Shown piece by piece: positions 57,703 through 64,000 of a DNA stretch of 64,000 nucleotides. The notes beneath the pieces are model-generated. The model searched no databases. It had not been told where the DNA came from and saw only the letters and a list, made by a program, of their open reading frames with translations. Position 1 is the first letter of the stretch. The number at the start of each line of letters is the position of its first letter. The stretch comes from Massilia sp. Root351 (GTDB lineage Bacteria; Pseudomonadota; Gammaproteobacteria; Burkholderiales; Burkholderiaceae_D): the NCBI RefSeq assembly GCF_001425045.1, contig NZ_LMDJ01000034.1:186001-250000 (forward strand). The letters are read 5' to 3'. The position numbers and the translations under genes are program-made.

Positions 57703-59508
57703 TTAGCCGGCCACCTTCGGCTCGGCGGCGCGCAGGCGGATATGCAGCTCTTTCAGCTGCTTCTCGTCCACTTCCGATGGAGCGTGGGTCAGCAAGTCTT
57801 GCGCACGCTGGGTTTTCGGGAAGGCGATCACGTCGCGGATCGAATCGGACTTGGTCATCAGGGTCACGATACGGTCCAGGCCGAATGCCAGGCCGCCGTG
57901 CGGAGGCGCGCCGTATTGCAGCGCATCCAGCAGGAAGCCGAACTTCAGGCGCGCTTCGTCGGCGTCGATCTTCAGCGCGCGGAACACTTTCGATTGCACT
58001 TCTTCGCGGTGGATACGGATCGAACCGCCGCCCAGTTCCCAGCCGTTCAGCACCATGTCGTAGGCCTTGGCGATGCAGGCGCCCGGATTGGTTTCCAGCA
58101 TGTCCTCGTGGCCGTCTTTCGGCGCGGTGAACGGGTGGTGGGTCGCGGTCCAGCGGTCGGCTTCTTCGTCGTATTCAAACATCGGGAAGTCGATCACCCA
58201 CAGCGGCGACCAGACGTCGTCGAACAGGCCGGCTTTCTTGCCGAACTCGGAGTGGCCGATCTTCACGCGCAGCGCGCCGATGGCGTCGTTCACGACTTTC
58301 GCTTTGTCGGCGCCGAAGAAGATCAGGTCGCCGTCCTGCGCGCCCGTCAGTTCCAGGATCTTGGCCAGGGTGGCGTCGTCGATGGTCTTGACGATAGGCG
58401 ATTGCAGGCCGTCGCGGCCTTTCGCCTTTTCGTTGACCTTGATGTAGGCCAGGCCCTTGGCGCCGTAGATGGCCACGAACTGGGTGTAGGCGTCGATTTC
58501 CGAACGCGGCATCGAGCCGCCTTGCGGCACGCGCATGCCGACCACGCGGCCGTTAGGCATGTTGGCGGCGGCGTTGAAGATCTTGAACTCGACGTTCTTC
58601 ACCACCTCGGTCAGTTCGGTGAACTCCAGCTTGACGCGCATGTCCGGCTTGTCCGAACCGTACTTGCCCATGGCTTCGGAGAAGTTCATCACCGGGAACG
58701 GGTTCGGCAGGTCCACTTCCATGGTGTTCTTGAACACCAGGCGGATCATGTCTTCGAACAGGTCGCGGATCTCCTGTTCGGTCAGGAACGAGGTTTCGCA
58801 GTCGATCTGGGTGAATTCAGGCTGGCGGTCGGCGCGCAGGTCCTCGTCGCGGAAGCACTTGGTGATCTGGTAGTAGCGGTCGAAGTTGGCCACCATCAGC
58901 AGCTGCTTGAACAGCTGCGGCGACTGCGGCAGTGCGAAGAAGTTGCCGGCGTTCACACGCGACGGCACCAGGTAGTCGCGCGCGCCTTCCGGGGTGGACT
59001 TGGTCAGCATCGGGGTTTCGATGTCGATGAAGCCCAGCGCGTCCAGGTATTTGCGCACTTCCATCGTCACCTTGTAGCGCAGGCGCAGGTTGTTCTGCAT
59101 CTGCGGACGGCGCAGGTCCAGCACGCGGTGGGTCAGGCGGGTGGTTTCGGACAGGTTGTCGTCGTCCAGCTGGAACGGAACTGCCACGGAGGGGTTCAGC
59201 ACTTCCAGTTCGGAGCAGATCACTTCGATCTTGCCCGATTTCAGGTTGTTGTTGATGGTGCCGGCCAGGCGGTCCTTGACCACGCCGGTCACGCGCAGGC
59301 AGAACTCGTTGCGCACGGATTCGGCCGCCTTGAAGACTTCCGCCTGCTCCGGGTTGCAGACGATCTGAACCAGGCCTTCGCGGTCGCGCAGGTCGATGAA
59401 AATCACGCCGCCGTGGTCGCGGCGACGGTGTACCCAACCGCACAGGCTGACGGTTTGGCCGAGCTGGGCTTCAGTGGTGAGGCCGCAGTAGTGAGTGCGC
59501 ATAGACAT
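57703..59508 (-). CDS. aspS: Aspartyl-tRNA synthetase
   Basis: A 601-residue class IIb synthetase. The N-terminal OB fold (Val-Ser-Leu-Cys-Gly-Trp-Val-His-Arg-Arg-Arg-Asp-His-Gly-Gly-Val) binds the anticodon. Motif 2 (Phe-Arg-Asp-Glu-Asp-Leu-Arg-Ala-Asp-Arg-Gln-Pro-Glu-Phe) and motif 3 (Gly-Leu-Ala-Phe-Gly-Leu-Asp-Arg-Ile-Val) are complete, and the large GAD insertion of bacterial AspRS lies between them. It charges tRNA-Asp. The start is at the ATG at 59506-59508; an ATG two codons on is the alternative. Confidence 0.97.
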   Translation of the reverse strand: MSMRTHYCGLTTEAQLGQTVSLCGWVHRRRDHGGVIFIDLRDREGLVQIVCNPEQAEVFKAAESVRNEFCLRVTGVVKDRLAGTINNNLKSGKIEVICSELEVLNPSVAVPFQLDDDNLSETTRLTHRVLDLRRPQMQNNLRLRYKVTMEVRKYLDALGFIDIETPMLTKSTPEGARDYLVPSRVNAGNFFALPQSPQLFKQLLMVANFDRYYQITKCFRDEDLRADRQPEFTQIDCETSFLTEQEIRDLFEDMIRLVFKNTMEVDLPNPFPVMNFSEAMGKYGSDKPDMRVKLEFTELTEVVKNVEFKIFNAAANMPNGRVVGMRVPQGGSMPRSEIDAYTQFVAIYGAKGLAYIKVNEKAKGRDGLQSPIVKTIDDATLAKILELTGAQDGDLIFFGADKAKVVNDAIGALRVKIGHSEFGKKAGLFDDVWSPLWVIDFPMFEYDEEADRWTATHHPFTAPKDGHEDMLETNPGACIAKAYDMVLNGWELGGGSIRIHREEVQSKVFRALKIDADEARLKFGFLLDALQYGAPPHGGLAFGLDRIVTLMTKSDSIRDVIAFPKTQRAQDLLTHAPSEVDEKQLKELHIRLRAAEPKVAG

Positions 59509-59537
59509 GGTTATTTCTCAGTTCAGGTTAATTTGGT

Positions 59538-60125
59538 TCATTCGGGCGCAACCACGCCCATGGAAACGATGTACTTCAGGGCGGCATCGACGCTCATATC
59601 GAGCTCGATAACATCTTTTTTGGCCAACATCAGGAAGAATCCCGAGGTCGGGTTCGGCGTGGTGGGCACGTACACGCTGACGTACTCGCCCTCCAGGTGC
59701 TGCTTCACATCGCCGCCCGGCACGCCGGTCAGGAAAGCGATGGTGCGCGAATTCTGGTGCGGATACGGGATCAGCACGGCCTTGCGGAAGGCGTTGCCCG
59801 ACGACGAAAACAGCGTGTCCGACACTTGCTTGACGCTGCCGTACAGCGAGCTGACCACCGGGATGCGGTGCAGCAGCTTTTCCCACATGCGCACGATGTA
59901 GTTGCCGACCAGGTTGTTGGTCAGCAAGCCGGTCAGGAACACGATCAGCACGGTCAGGATCGTGCCCAGGCCGGGAATGTCGAAACCGAACAGGGCTTTC
60001 GGACGGTACTGCGCCGGCACCAGCAGCAGCGACTGGTCCATGGTGCTGATCACCAGGTTCAGCACCCAGGCGGTGATCGCGATCGGAACCAGGATCAGCA
60101 GGCCGGTAATGAAATATTTGCGCAT
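59538..60125 (-). CDS. DUF502 membrane protein
   Basis: A 195-residue protein with two N-terminal transmembrane helices (about 3-25 and 48-72) and a soluble C-terminal domain with Phe-Ser-Ser-Ser-Gly-Asn-Ala-Phe-Arg-Lys-Ala-Val and Val-Tyr-Val-Pro-Thr-Thr-Pro-Asn-Pro-Thr-Ser-Gly. DUF502 proteins are widespread and have no settled function. It lies between fmdB-like and aspS genes, the usual order in Burkholderiales. Confidence 0.9.
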   Translation of the reverse strand: MRKYFITGLLILVPIAITAWVLNLVISTMDQSLLLVPAQYRPKALFGFDIPGLGTILTVLIVFLTGLLTNNLVGNYIVRMWEKLLHRIPVVSSLYGSVKQVSDTLFSSSGNAFRKAVLIPYPHQNSRTIAFLTGVPGGDVKQHLEGEYVSVYVPTTPNPTSGFFLMLAKKDVIELDMSVDAALKYIVSMGVVAPE

Positions 60126-60129
60126 TGGA

Positions 60130-60441
60130 TCAAGCCGAAGTGGTGGTGCTGGCCGGCGCGGCTGCGGGGGCGGCGGCCGTGCTGTCGGACTTGGCGTCGG
60201 GCTTGCCCTCCGGCTTGGCGTCGGCCGGTCCGGTGGCCACGCCGGTCGCAGGCGGCGTGCCGCCGCGGAAATCGGTGGCGTACCAGCCCGTACCCTTCAG
60301 CTGGAAACCGGCGGCGGTCAGCTGCTTCTTGAAGGTTGCCTTGCCGCACGTAGGGCAATCGGTCAGGACCGGATCGGACATCTTCTGCAAAACATCCTTG
60401 GCAAAGCCACAGTCGTCGCAGCGGTAAGCGTAGATCGGCAT
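60130..60441 (-). CDS. FmdB-family zinc-ribbon protein
   Basis: A 103-residue protein. The N-terminal zinc ribbon carries Cys8-x2-Cys11 and Cys29-x2-Cys32 in the FmdB pattern (Met-Pro-Ile-Tyr-Ala-Tyr-Arg-Cys). The motif Gly-Thr-Gly-Trp-Tyr-Ala-Thr-Asp-Phe-Arg is also typical. The C-terminus is Ala/Ser/Thr-rich. Members may act as regulators, with no proven role here. It lies 4 nt before the DUF502 gene. Confidence 0.9.
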   Translation of the reverse strand: MPIYAYRCDDCGFAKDVLQKMSDPVLTDCPTCGKATFKKQLTAAGFQLKGTGWYATDFRGGTPPATGVATGPADAKPEGKPDAKSDSTAAAPAAAPASTTTSA

Positions 60442-60506
60442 TCAATTACTCCGCAAAAATCATCAAAACCCTGAATTATAAAGCCTTTTCCGGCGCGTAA
60501 TGCGAA

Positions 60507-61136
60507 TTACAGCCGCCGCCAGGCCATCCAGCGCTCCTTGCCCGCGAAAACCGGCATGGAATCCAACACCGCCTCGTCGGCCACGCAGCGGAAATGCGGC
60601 GCGAGCAGGGCGTCCAGCGCCTCGCGCGCGATGCCGAAGGGCGGGCCCTTGGGGTTGTTGTCAAAGAAGAAATAGCCGGCCAGCAGCGCGCCGGGCGGCA
60701 GCAGCTCGGCCCAGCGCGCCGCCACTGGCGGCCACATGGCGCGCGGCAAGGCGCACAGGAAGGCGCGCTCGTAGATCAGGTCCAGCGGCGCGGACGGCCG
60801 GTACTGGAAGAAATCCGCCTCCACCACCCTGCCCTGCCACTGCGGGCCGACAGCCTGGCGCGCGGCGGCCACGGCGGCCGGCGAAAAGTCGATGGCGGTG
60901 GCGTCCCAGCCCGCTTCGGACAGGAAGGCGAGTTCGTAGGCAGAGCCGCAGCCGGGTATCAATACGGTCGGCAAGCCGTGCAGTTCGGTGGCGAACTGGC
61001 GCAGGCGCTCGGGCACGCCGCCCCGGTCCCAGGGCGTGTAACCCTGGTCGAAGCGCTCGTCCCAGAAGGCCGGGTCGAGCGGGTCGCGCGAGGCGAACGC
61101 CGGGACCGGCGCCGGTGGCGGGGATGGCTGCGTCAT
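60507..61136 (-). CDS. Thiopurine S-methyltransferase-family protein
   Basis: A 209-residue class I methyltransferase of the TPMT family: Phe-Trp-Asp-Glu-Arg-Phe-Asp-Gln-Gly-Tyr-Thr-Pro-Trp-Asp near the start, Val-Leu-Ile-Pro-Gly-Cys-Gly-Ser-Ala-Tyr-Glu as SAM motif I, and Tyr-Glu-Arg-Ala-Phe-Leu-Cys-Ala-Leu-Pro. The family methylates thiols, selenols or tellurite-like oxyanions. The start overlaps the ubiB stop by 4 nt. Confidence 0.88.
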   Translation of the reverse strand: MTQPSPPPAPVPAFASRDPLDPAFWDERFDQGYTPWDRGGVPERLRQFATELHGLPTVLIPGCGSAYELAFLSEAGWDATAIDFSPAAVAAARQAVGPQWQGRVVEADFFQYRPSAPLDLIYERAFLCALPRAMWPPVAARWAELLPPGALLAGYFFFDNNPKGPPFGIAREALDALLAPHFRCVADEAVLDSMPVFAGKERWMAWRRL

Positions 61137-62701
61137 AGCAGGCCGCGCCAGCGCATGTAAGCTTGCAGACCCAGCGCGCCGACCGCGAAGGCGCCGGCGA
61201 AATAGACCACGAAGCTGATCAGCCGGTTGGTGCGCTGCTGCTCGGCGATGAGCACGCGCAGCAGTTCATTGTTGGTGTTGTCCGGCTCGCCGGCCACGCT
61301 GAGCGCGCGGTGCATCAGGCGCGGCAGCTGCGGCAGCACGTGGGTGTAGCGCGGCGCCTCGGCCTTCAGGCGCTCCAGCATGCCCTGCCAGCCGACCTGC
61401 TCGGCCATCCAGTTTTCCAGGTAGGGCTTGGCGGTCTTCCACAGGTCCAGGTCCGGGTCCAGCTGGCGCCCCAGGCCTTCGATGTTGAGCAGGGTCTTTT
61501 GCAGCAGCACCAGCTGCGGCTGCACTTCCACGTTGAAGCGGCGCGAGGTCTGGAACAGGCGCAGCAGGATCTGGCCGAAGGAGATGTCTTTCAGCGGCCG
61601 GTCGAAGATCGGCTCGCAGCAGGCGCGCACCGCCGACTCCAGCTCGTCGACGCGGGTTTCCTTGGGCGCCCAGCCCGATTCGATGTGGGCCTCGGCCACA
61701 CGCTTGTAGTCGCGCCGGAAGAAGGCCAGGAAGTTCTGCGACAGGTAATCCTTGTCGAAGTCGTTCAGGGTGCCGACGATGCCGAAGTCGAGCGCAATGT
61801 AGCGGCCGAAGGTGGCCGGGTCGATCGACACCAGGATGTTGCCGGGATGCATATCTGCATGGAAGAAGCCGTCACGGAACACCTGGGTGAAGAAGATTTC
61901 CACGCCGTCGCTGGACAGTTTTTTCAAGTCCACGCCGGCTTCCATCAAGCGGTCGATCTGCGACACGGGGATGCCGTGCATGCGCTCCATCACGATCACG
62001 CTGGACGAGCAATAGTCCCAGTACATTTCCGGCACCAGCAGCAAGTTGCCGTCGGCGAAGTTGCGCCGCAGCTGGCTGGCGTTGGCCGCCTCGCGCATCA
62101 GGTCCAGTTCGTCGTGCAGGTATTTGTCGAACTCGCCCACCACCTCTTTCGGCTTGAGGCGCTTGCTGTCGGCCCACAGGCGGCCGATCCAGTCGGCGGC
62201 GATATGCATCAACGCCACGTCCTCGTCGATCAGCTTCTTCATGCCCGGGCGCAGCACCTTGACGGCCACTTCCTTGCCGTCCTTCAGGACGGCGAAGTGC
62301 ACCTGCGCGATCGAGGCCGACGCGACGGGGATGCGCTCGAAGCTGGCAAACAGGCGGTCCGGATGGTCGCCCAGCGAACGCTGGATCTGGGCGATGGCCA
62401 GGTCCGAATCGAACGGCGGCACGCGGTCCTGCAGCAGCGCCAGCTCTTCCACGATGTCGAGCGGGATCAGGTCGCGCCGGGTGGACAGCACCTGGCCGAA
62501 CTTGACGAAGATCGGTCCCAGCTCCTCCAGCGCCAGGCGCAGGCGCAGGCCGCGCGGCGCGGAGATGTCGCGCCAGAAGAAGAAGGTGTCGATCAGCTTG
62601 GCCGTGCGCGGCACGCGCAGGCCGGAGAAGGCGATTTCATCGAGTCCGTACTGGACGGCGACCCGCAGGATTTTCAGCAGGCGCAGGAATTTCAAGATCA
62701 T
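61133..62701 (-). CDS. ubiB: Ubiquinone biosynthesis kinase-like protein UbiB
   Basis: A 522-residue ABC1/ADCK-family protein with the family KxGQ motif in Phe-Val-Lys-Phe-Gly-Gln-Val-Leu-Ser-Thr-Arg. A Val-Ala-Val-Lys-Val-Leu-Arg-Pro lysine, and His-Ala-Asp-Met-His-Pro-Gly-Asn plus Asp-Phe-Gly-Ile-Val complete the atypical kinase core. A C-terminal transmembrane helix anchors it. It assists coenzyme Q synthesis. Its start overlaps the ubiJ stop by 4 nt. Confidence 0.94.
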   Translation of the reverse strand: MILKFLRLLKILRVAVQYGLDEIAFSGLRVPRTAKLIDTFFFWRDISAPRGLRLRLALEELGPIFVKFGQVLSTRRDLIPLDIVEELALLQDRVPPFDSDLAIAQIQRSLGDHPDRLFASFERIPVASASIAQVHFAVLKDGKEVAVKVLRPGMKKLIDEDVALMHIAADWIGRLWADSKRLKPKEVVGEFDKYLHDELDLMREAANASQLRRNFADGNLLLVPEMYWDYCSSSVIVMERMHGIPVSQIDRLMEAGVDLKKLSSDGVEIFFTQVFRDGFFHADMHPGNILVSIDPATFGRYIALDFGIVGTLNDFDKDYLSQNFLAFFRRDYKRVAEAHIESGWAPKETRVDELESAVRACCEPIFDRPLKDISFGQILLRLFQTSRRFNVEVQPQLVLLQKTLLNIEGLGRQLDPDLDLWKTAKPYLENWMAEQVGWQGMLERLKAEAPRYTHVLPQLPRLMHRALSVAGEPDNTNNELLRVLIAEQQRTNRLISFVVYFAGAFAVGALGLQAYMRWRGLL

Positions 62702-63327
62702 GTATGGTCCCCGGCGCCCTGCGCCAGTTTCTTTTCCAGGTTGGCCAGGCGCTTGGCGAAGCGCTCGGTGTCGTCGCGCAGGCGGCGCACTTCCGCGCCG
62801 AACTGCTCGGTCACGGCCGGGCGTACCAGCAGCGGATTCTCTTCAAGGAAGTACTCGGCGGCGTTCTCGGCCAGCTTGCGCTGCCCGCTCTTGAGCGCCT
62901 CGAAGGCGGCCCTGGCGCCGCCCGCCAGGCGCGTGGCGGCCAGCGGGCCGACCAGCTTTTCCAGGTCATGTTCGGCCTCCCAGCGCAGCGATTTGGACAG
63001 CTGCGAGATGGCGTTGGCAAATTCGGCGTCGCCCTCGATCTGCACGTAGGAAAAGGCGCGCTCGCGGTTTTGCGCGATCAGCGGCAGGTCGGACAGCTTG
63101 AGGCGGATGGTGACATTGGCTGCGGCATCGGCCGGCGCGGCTTCCACCATGCCGTCGGCGGTCACGCCCAGGCGCAGCTCGACCGGCGCGGCGGCGATGC
63201 AGGCCACCTTGCCGGCGTGCAGGCGCAGGGCCGCGCGGGCCCACGGCTCCTGGGCCAGCAGATGGTTGATGGTGGCGGCGACGGGCGCCAGCGGTGTAGG
63301 CAGATTGGGTATGGTCGGTGAAGGCAT
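62698..63327 (-). CDS. ubiJ: Ubiquinone biosynthesis accessory factor UbiJ (SCP2 domain)
   Basis: A 209-residue protein. Residues about 15-115 form an SCP2-type lipid-binding domain. The C-terminal third (Leu-Arg-Asp-Asp-Thr-Glu-Arg-Phe-Ala-Lys-Arg-Leu-Ala-Asn-Leu-Glu-Lys-Lys) is a coiled coil typical of UbiJ. UbiJ holds the Ubi complex together and binds ubiquinone intermediates. It is placed directly before ubiB as in most proteobacteria. Confidence 0.88.
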   Translation of the reverse strand: MPSPTIPNLPTPLAPVAATINHLLAQEPWARAALRLHAGKVACIAAAPVELRLGVTADGMVEAAPADAAANVTIRLKLSDLPLIAQNRERAFSYVQIEGDAEFANAISQLSKSLRWEAEHDLEKLVGPLAATRLAGGARAAFEALKSGQRKLAENAAEYFLEENPLLVRPAVTEQFGAEVRRLRDDTERFAKRLANLEKKLAQGAGDHT

Positions 63328-63352
63328 GCGTGCAGGCGCTTAAAAAAACAAA

Positions 63353-63375
63353 ACCGCCCAGTTTGCCTGGGCGGT
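63353..63375 (-). terminator. Rho-independent terminator after the Tim44-like gene
   Basis: Arms ACCGCCCAG (63353-63361) and CTGGGCGGT (63367-63375) form a 9-bp stem with a 5-nt loop. On the minus strand it is followed by TTTTGTTTTTTT. It ends the Tim44-like transcript before ubiJ. Confidence 0.9.
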
Positions 63376-63440
63376 CTTGATCTTACCAGTTTGCCGGGCG
63401 CTTGCCCGGCGTGGTGGCGAAAAAACGGGAACGCCAGCGC

Positions 63441-64000
63441 TTAGGCAAGCTGCTGGATGCCGGCCAGCAGCCAGCCGCCGTTGCCGGAAACCGGCTTGCT
63501 CAGGTTCCACACTTCGTGGAACGGCTCGGCCAGCGCGTCCGGTGCGGACTTGATCGAGCCCATGAACTTGACGCTGGCCAGGTAGTCCTTGCCGTCGTTC
63601 TCGATGCCCAGCAGCTCGGCGTCGATGGTGACCACGTCGGTGTAGTCGGCCTGGCCGTTGCGCTCGGCGATCTGCATCTTCAGCTCGGCGAACACTTCCG
63701 GGGTGGTGAATTCGCGGATGTCGGCCGAATCGCCCTTGTCCCAGGCCGCTTGCAGGCGGATGTAGTTGCTCTTGGCATGGCGCAGGAAGGACGCCGTGTC
63801 GAAGTCGGCCGGCACGCCCCAAGGGGTGTGGGCCGCAACAGGCGCCGCTTTATCCAGGTTCAGGCCGCCCGAGACCGGCTGCAGCGGCGGCAGGCCGGAG
63901 CCGATTTCCGGCGTACGTGCCATCGGCTGCTGTGGCTGAGGCTGCCATGCGCTGCCGCCATTGCCGCCGAAGCCGGCCGCTGCCGCGGCAGGACGCTGCG
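63441..64000 (-). CDS. Tim44-like domain protein, C-terminal part, cut by window edge
   Basis: The frame enters from the right edge and ends at 63441, giving about 185 residues. A Gly/Ala/Gln-rich linker comes first (Ala-Trp-Gln-Pro-Gln-Pro-Gln-Gln-Pro). The last ~125 residues are a Tim44-like fold: Ala-Lys-Ser-Asn-Tyr-Ile-Arg-Leu-Gln-Ala-Ala-Trp-Asp-Lys-Gly-Asp, then Ile-Arg-Glu-Phe-Thr-Thr-Pro-Glu-Val. Bacterial members are membrane-anchored with an N-terminal helix, which lies outside this window. Function in bacteria is not settled. Confidence 0.85.
   Translation of the reverse strand, partial: QRPAAAAAGFGGNGGSAWQPQPQQPMARTPEIGSGLPPLQPVSGGLNLDKAAPVAAHTPWGVPADFDTASFLRHAKSNYIRLQAAWDKGDSADIREFTTPEVFAELKMQIAERNGQADYTDVVTIDAELLGIENDGKDYLASVKFMGSIKSAPDALAEPFHEVWNLSKPVSGNGGWLLAGIQQLA

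Noticed and set aside
1..64000. tRNA, rRNA, CRISPR, insertion sequences or prophage genes.
   Set aside because: No clover-leaf, spacer-repeat, transposase or phage structural signal was seen by eye; a tRNAscan or ISfinder run would be needed to exclude short ones.

Overview
This window looks like chromosomal DNA of a GC-rich betaproteobacterium of the Oxalobacteraceae (Massilia, Duganella, Pseudoduganella or Janthinobacterium type). The basis is a PhaM-type PHA-granule protein, a PEP-CTERM protein, the gene strings fmdB / DUF502 / aspS / nudB / EEP / clsB and ubiJ / ubiB, the FadB-FadA beta-oxidation cluster, and many regulators of the GGDEF, STAND and TPR types. The genus is inferred from gene content and style, not from a database search. 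I saw no rRNA, tRNA, CRISPR array, insertion sequence or prophage.

Layout. 1-2.9 kb: an SMC / KITE / kleisin operon (MukBEF, MksBEF or Wadjet-like) cut by the left edge. 3-6 kb: two tandem DUF3108 genes and phaM. 6-13 kb: an exported S9 peptidase, a sensor-less histidine kinase with a REC-TPR partner, mnmC with a degenerate methyltransferase half, and tag. 13-20 kb: OsmC, a TPR-GAF-GGDEF diguanylate cyclase, an AEC transporter, a DUF4142 protein, and an ECF sigma / anti-sigma operon headed by a small secreted protein. 20-28 kb: an HxlR regulator, a REC-AraC regulator, a TonB-dependent receptor with a Cys/Met-rich upstream mini-ORF and two hairpins, an SDR / TetR pair sharing near-identical palindromes, PnuC and an M48 protease. 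28-35 kb: a lectin fused to an aerolysin/ETX-like domain, a 1138-residue XRE-STAND-TPR protein, an orphan HigA-like gene and a TPR-methyltransferase. 35-45 kb: a CorA-like protein, an exported SAM hydroxide adenosyltransferase joined to a second TonB receptor, a GH43 arabinanase with a ricin-type domain, and two paralogous solute-binding proteins with matching upstream blocks around a PEP-CTERM protein. 45-53 kb: a fatty-acid beta-oxidation cluster with its TetR regulator. 53-64 kb: housekeeping genes (hslR, clsB, EEP, nudB, aspS, DUF502, fmdB, TPMT-like, ubiB, ubiJ, Tim44-like), interrupted by a decayed DUF4160/DUF2442 pair and a streptothricin-acetyltransferase-like GNAT.

Most promising for novelty: the leader peptide and hairpins before the TonB receptor at 24.5 kb, the lectin/pore-former beside an XRE-STAND protein at 28-33 kb, the receptor plus exported SAM-cleaving enzyme at 37-40 kb, the edge SMC operon, and the duplicated solute-binding proteins with conserved upstream DNA. 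Functions are read from motifs and family resemblance in the translated sequence; no similarity search was run.
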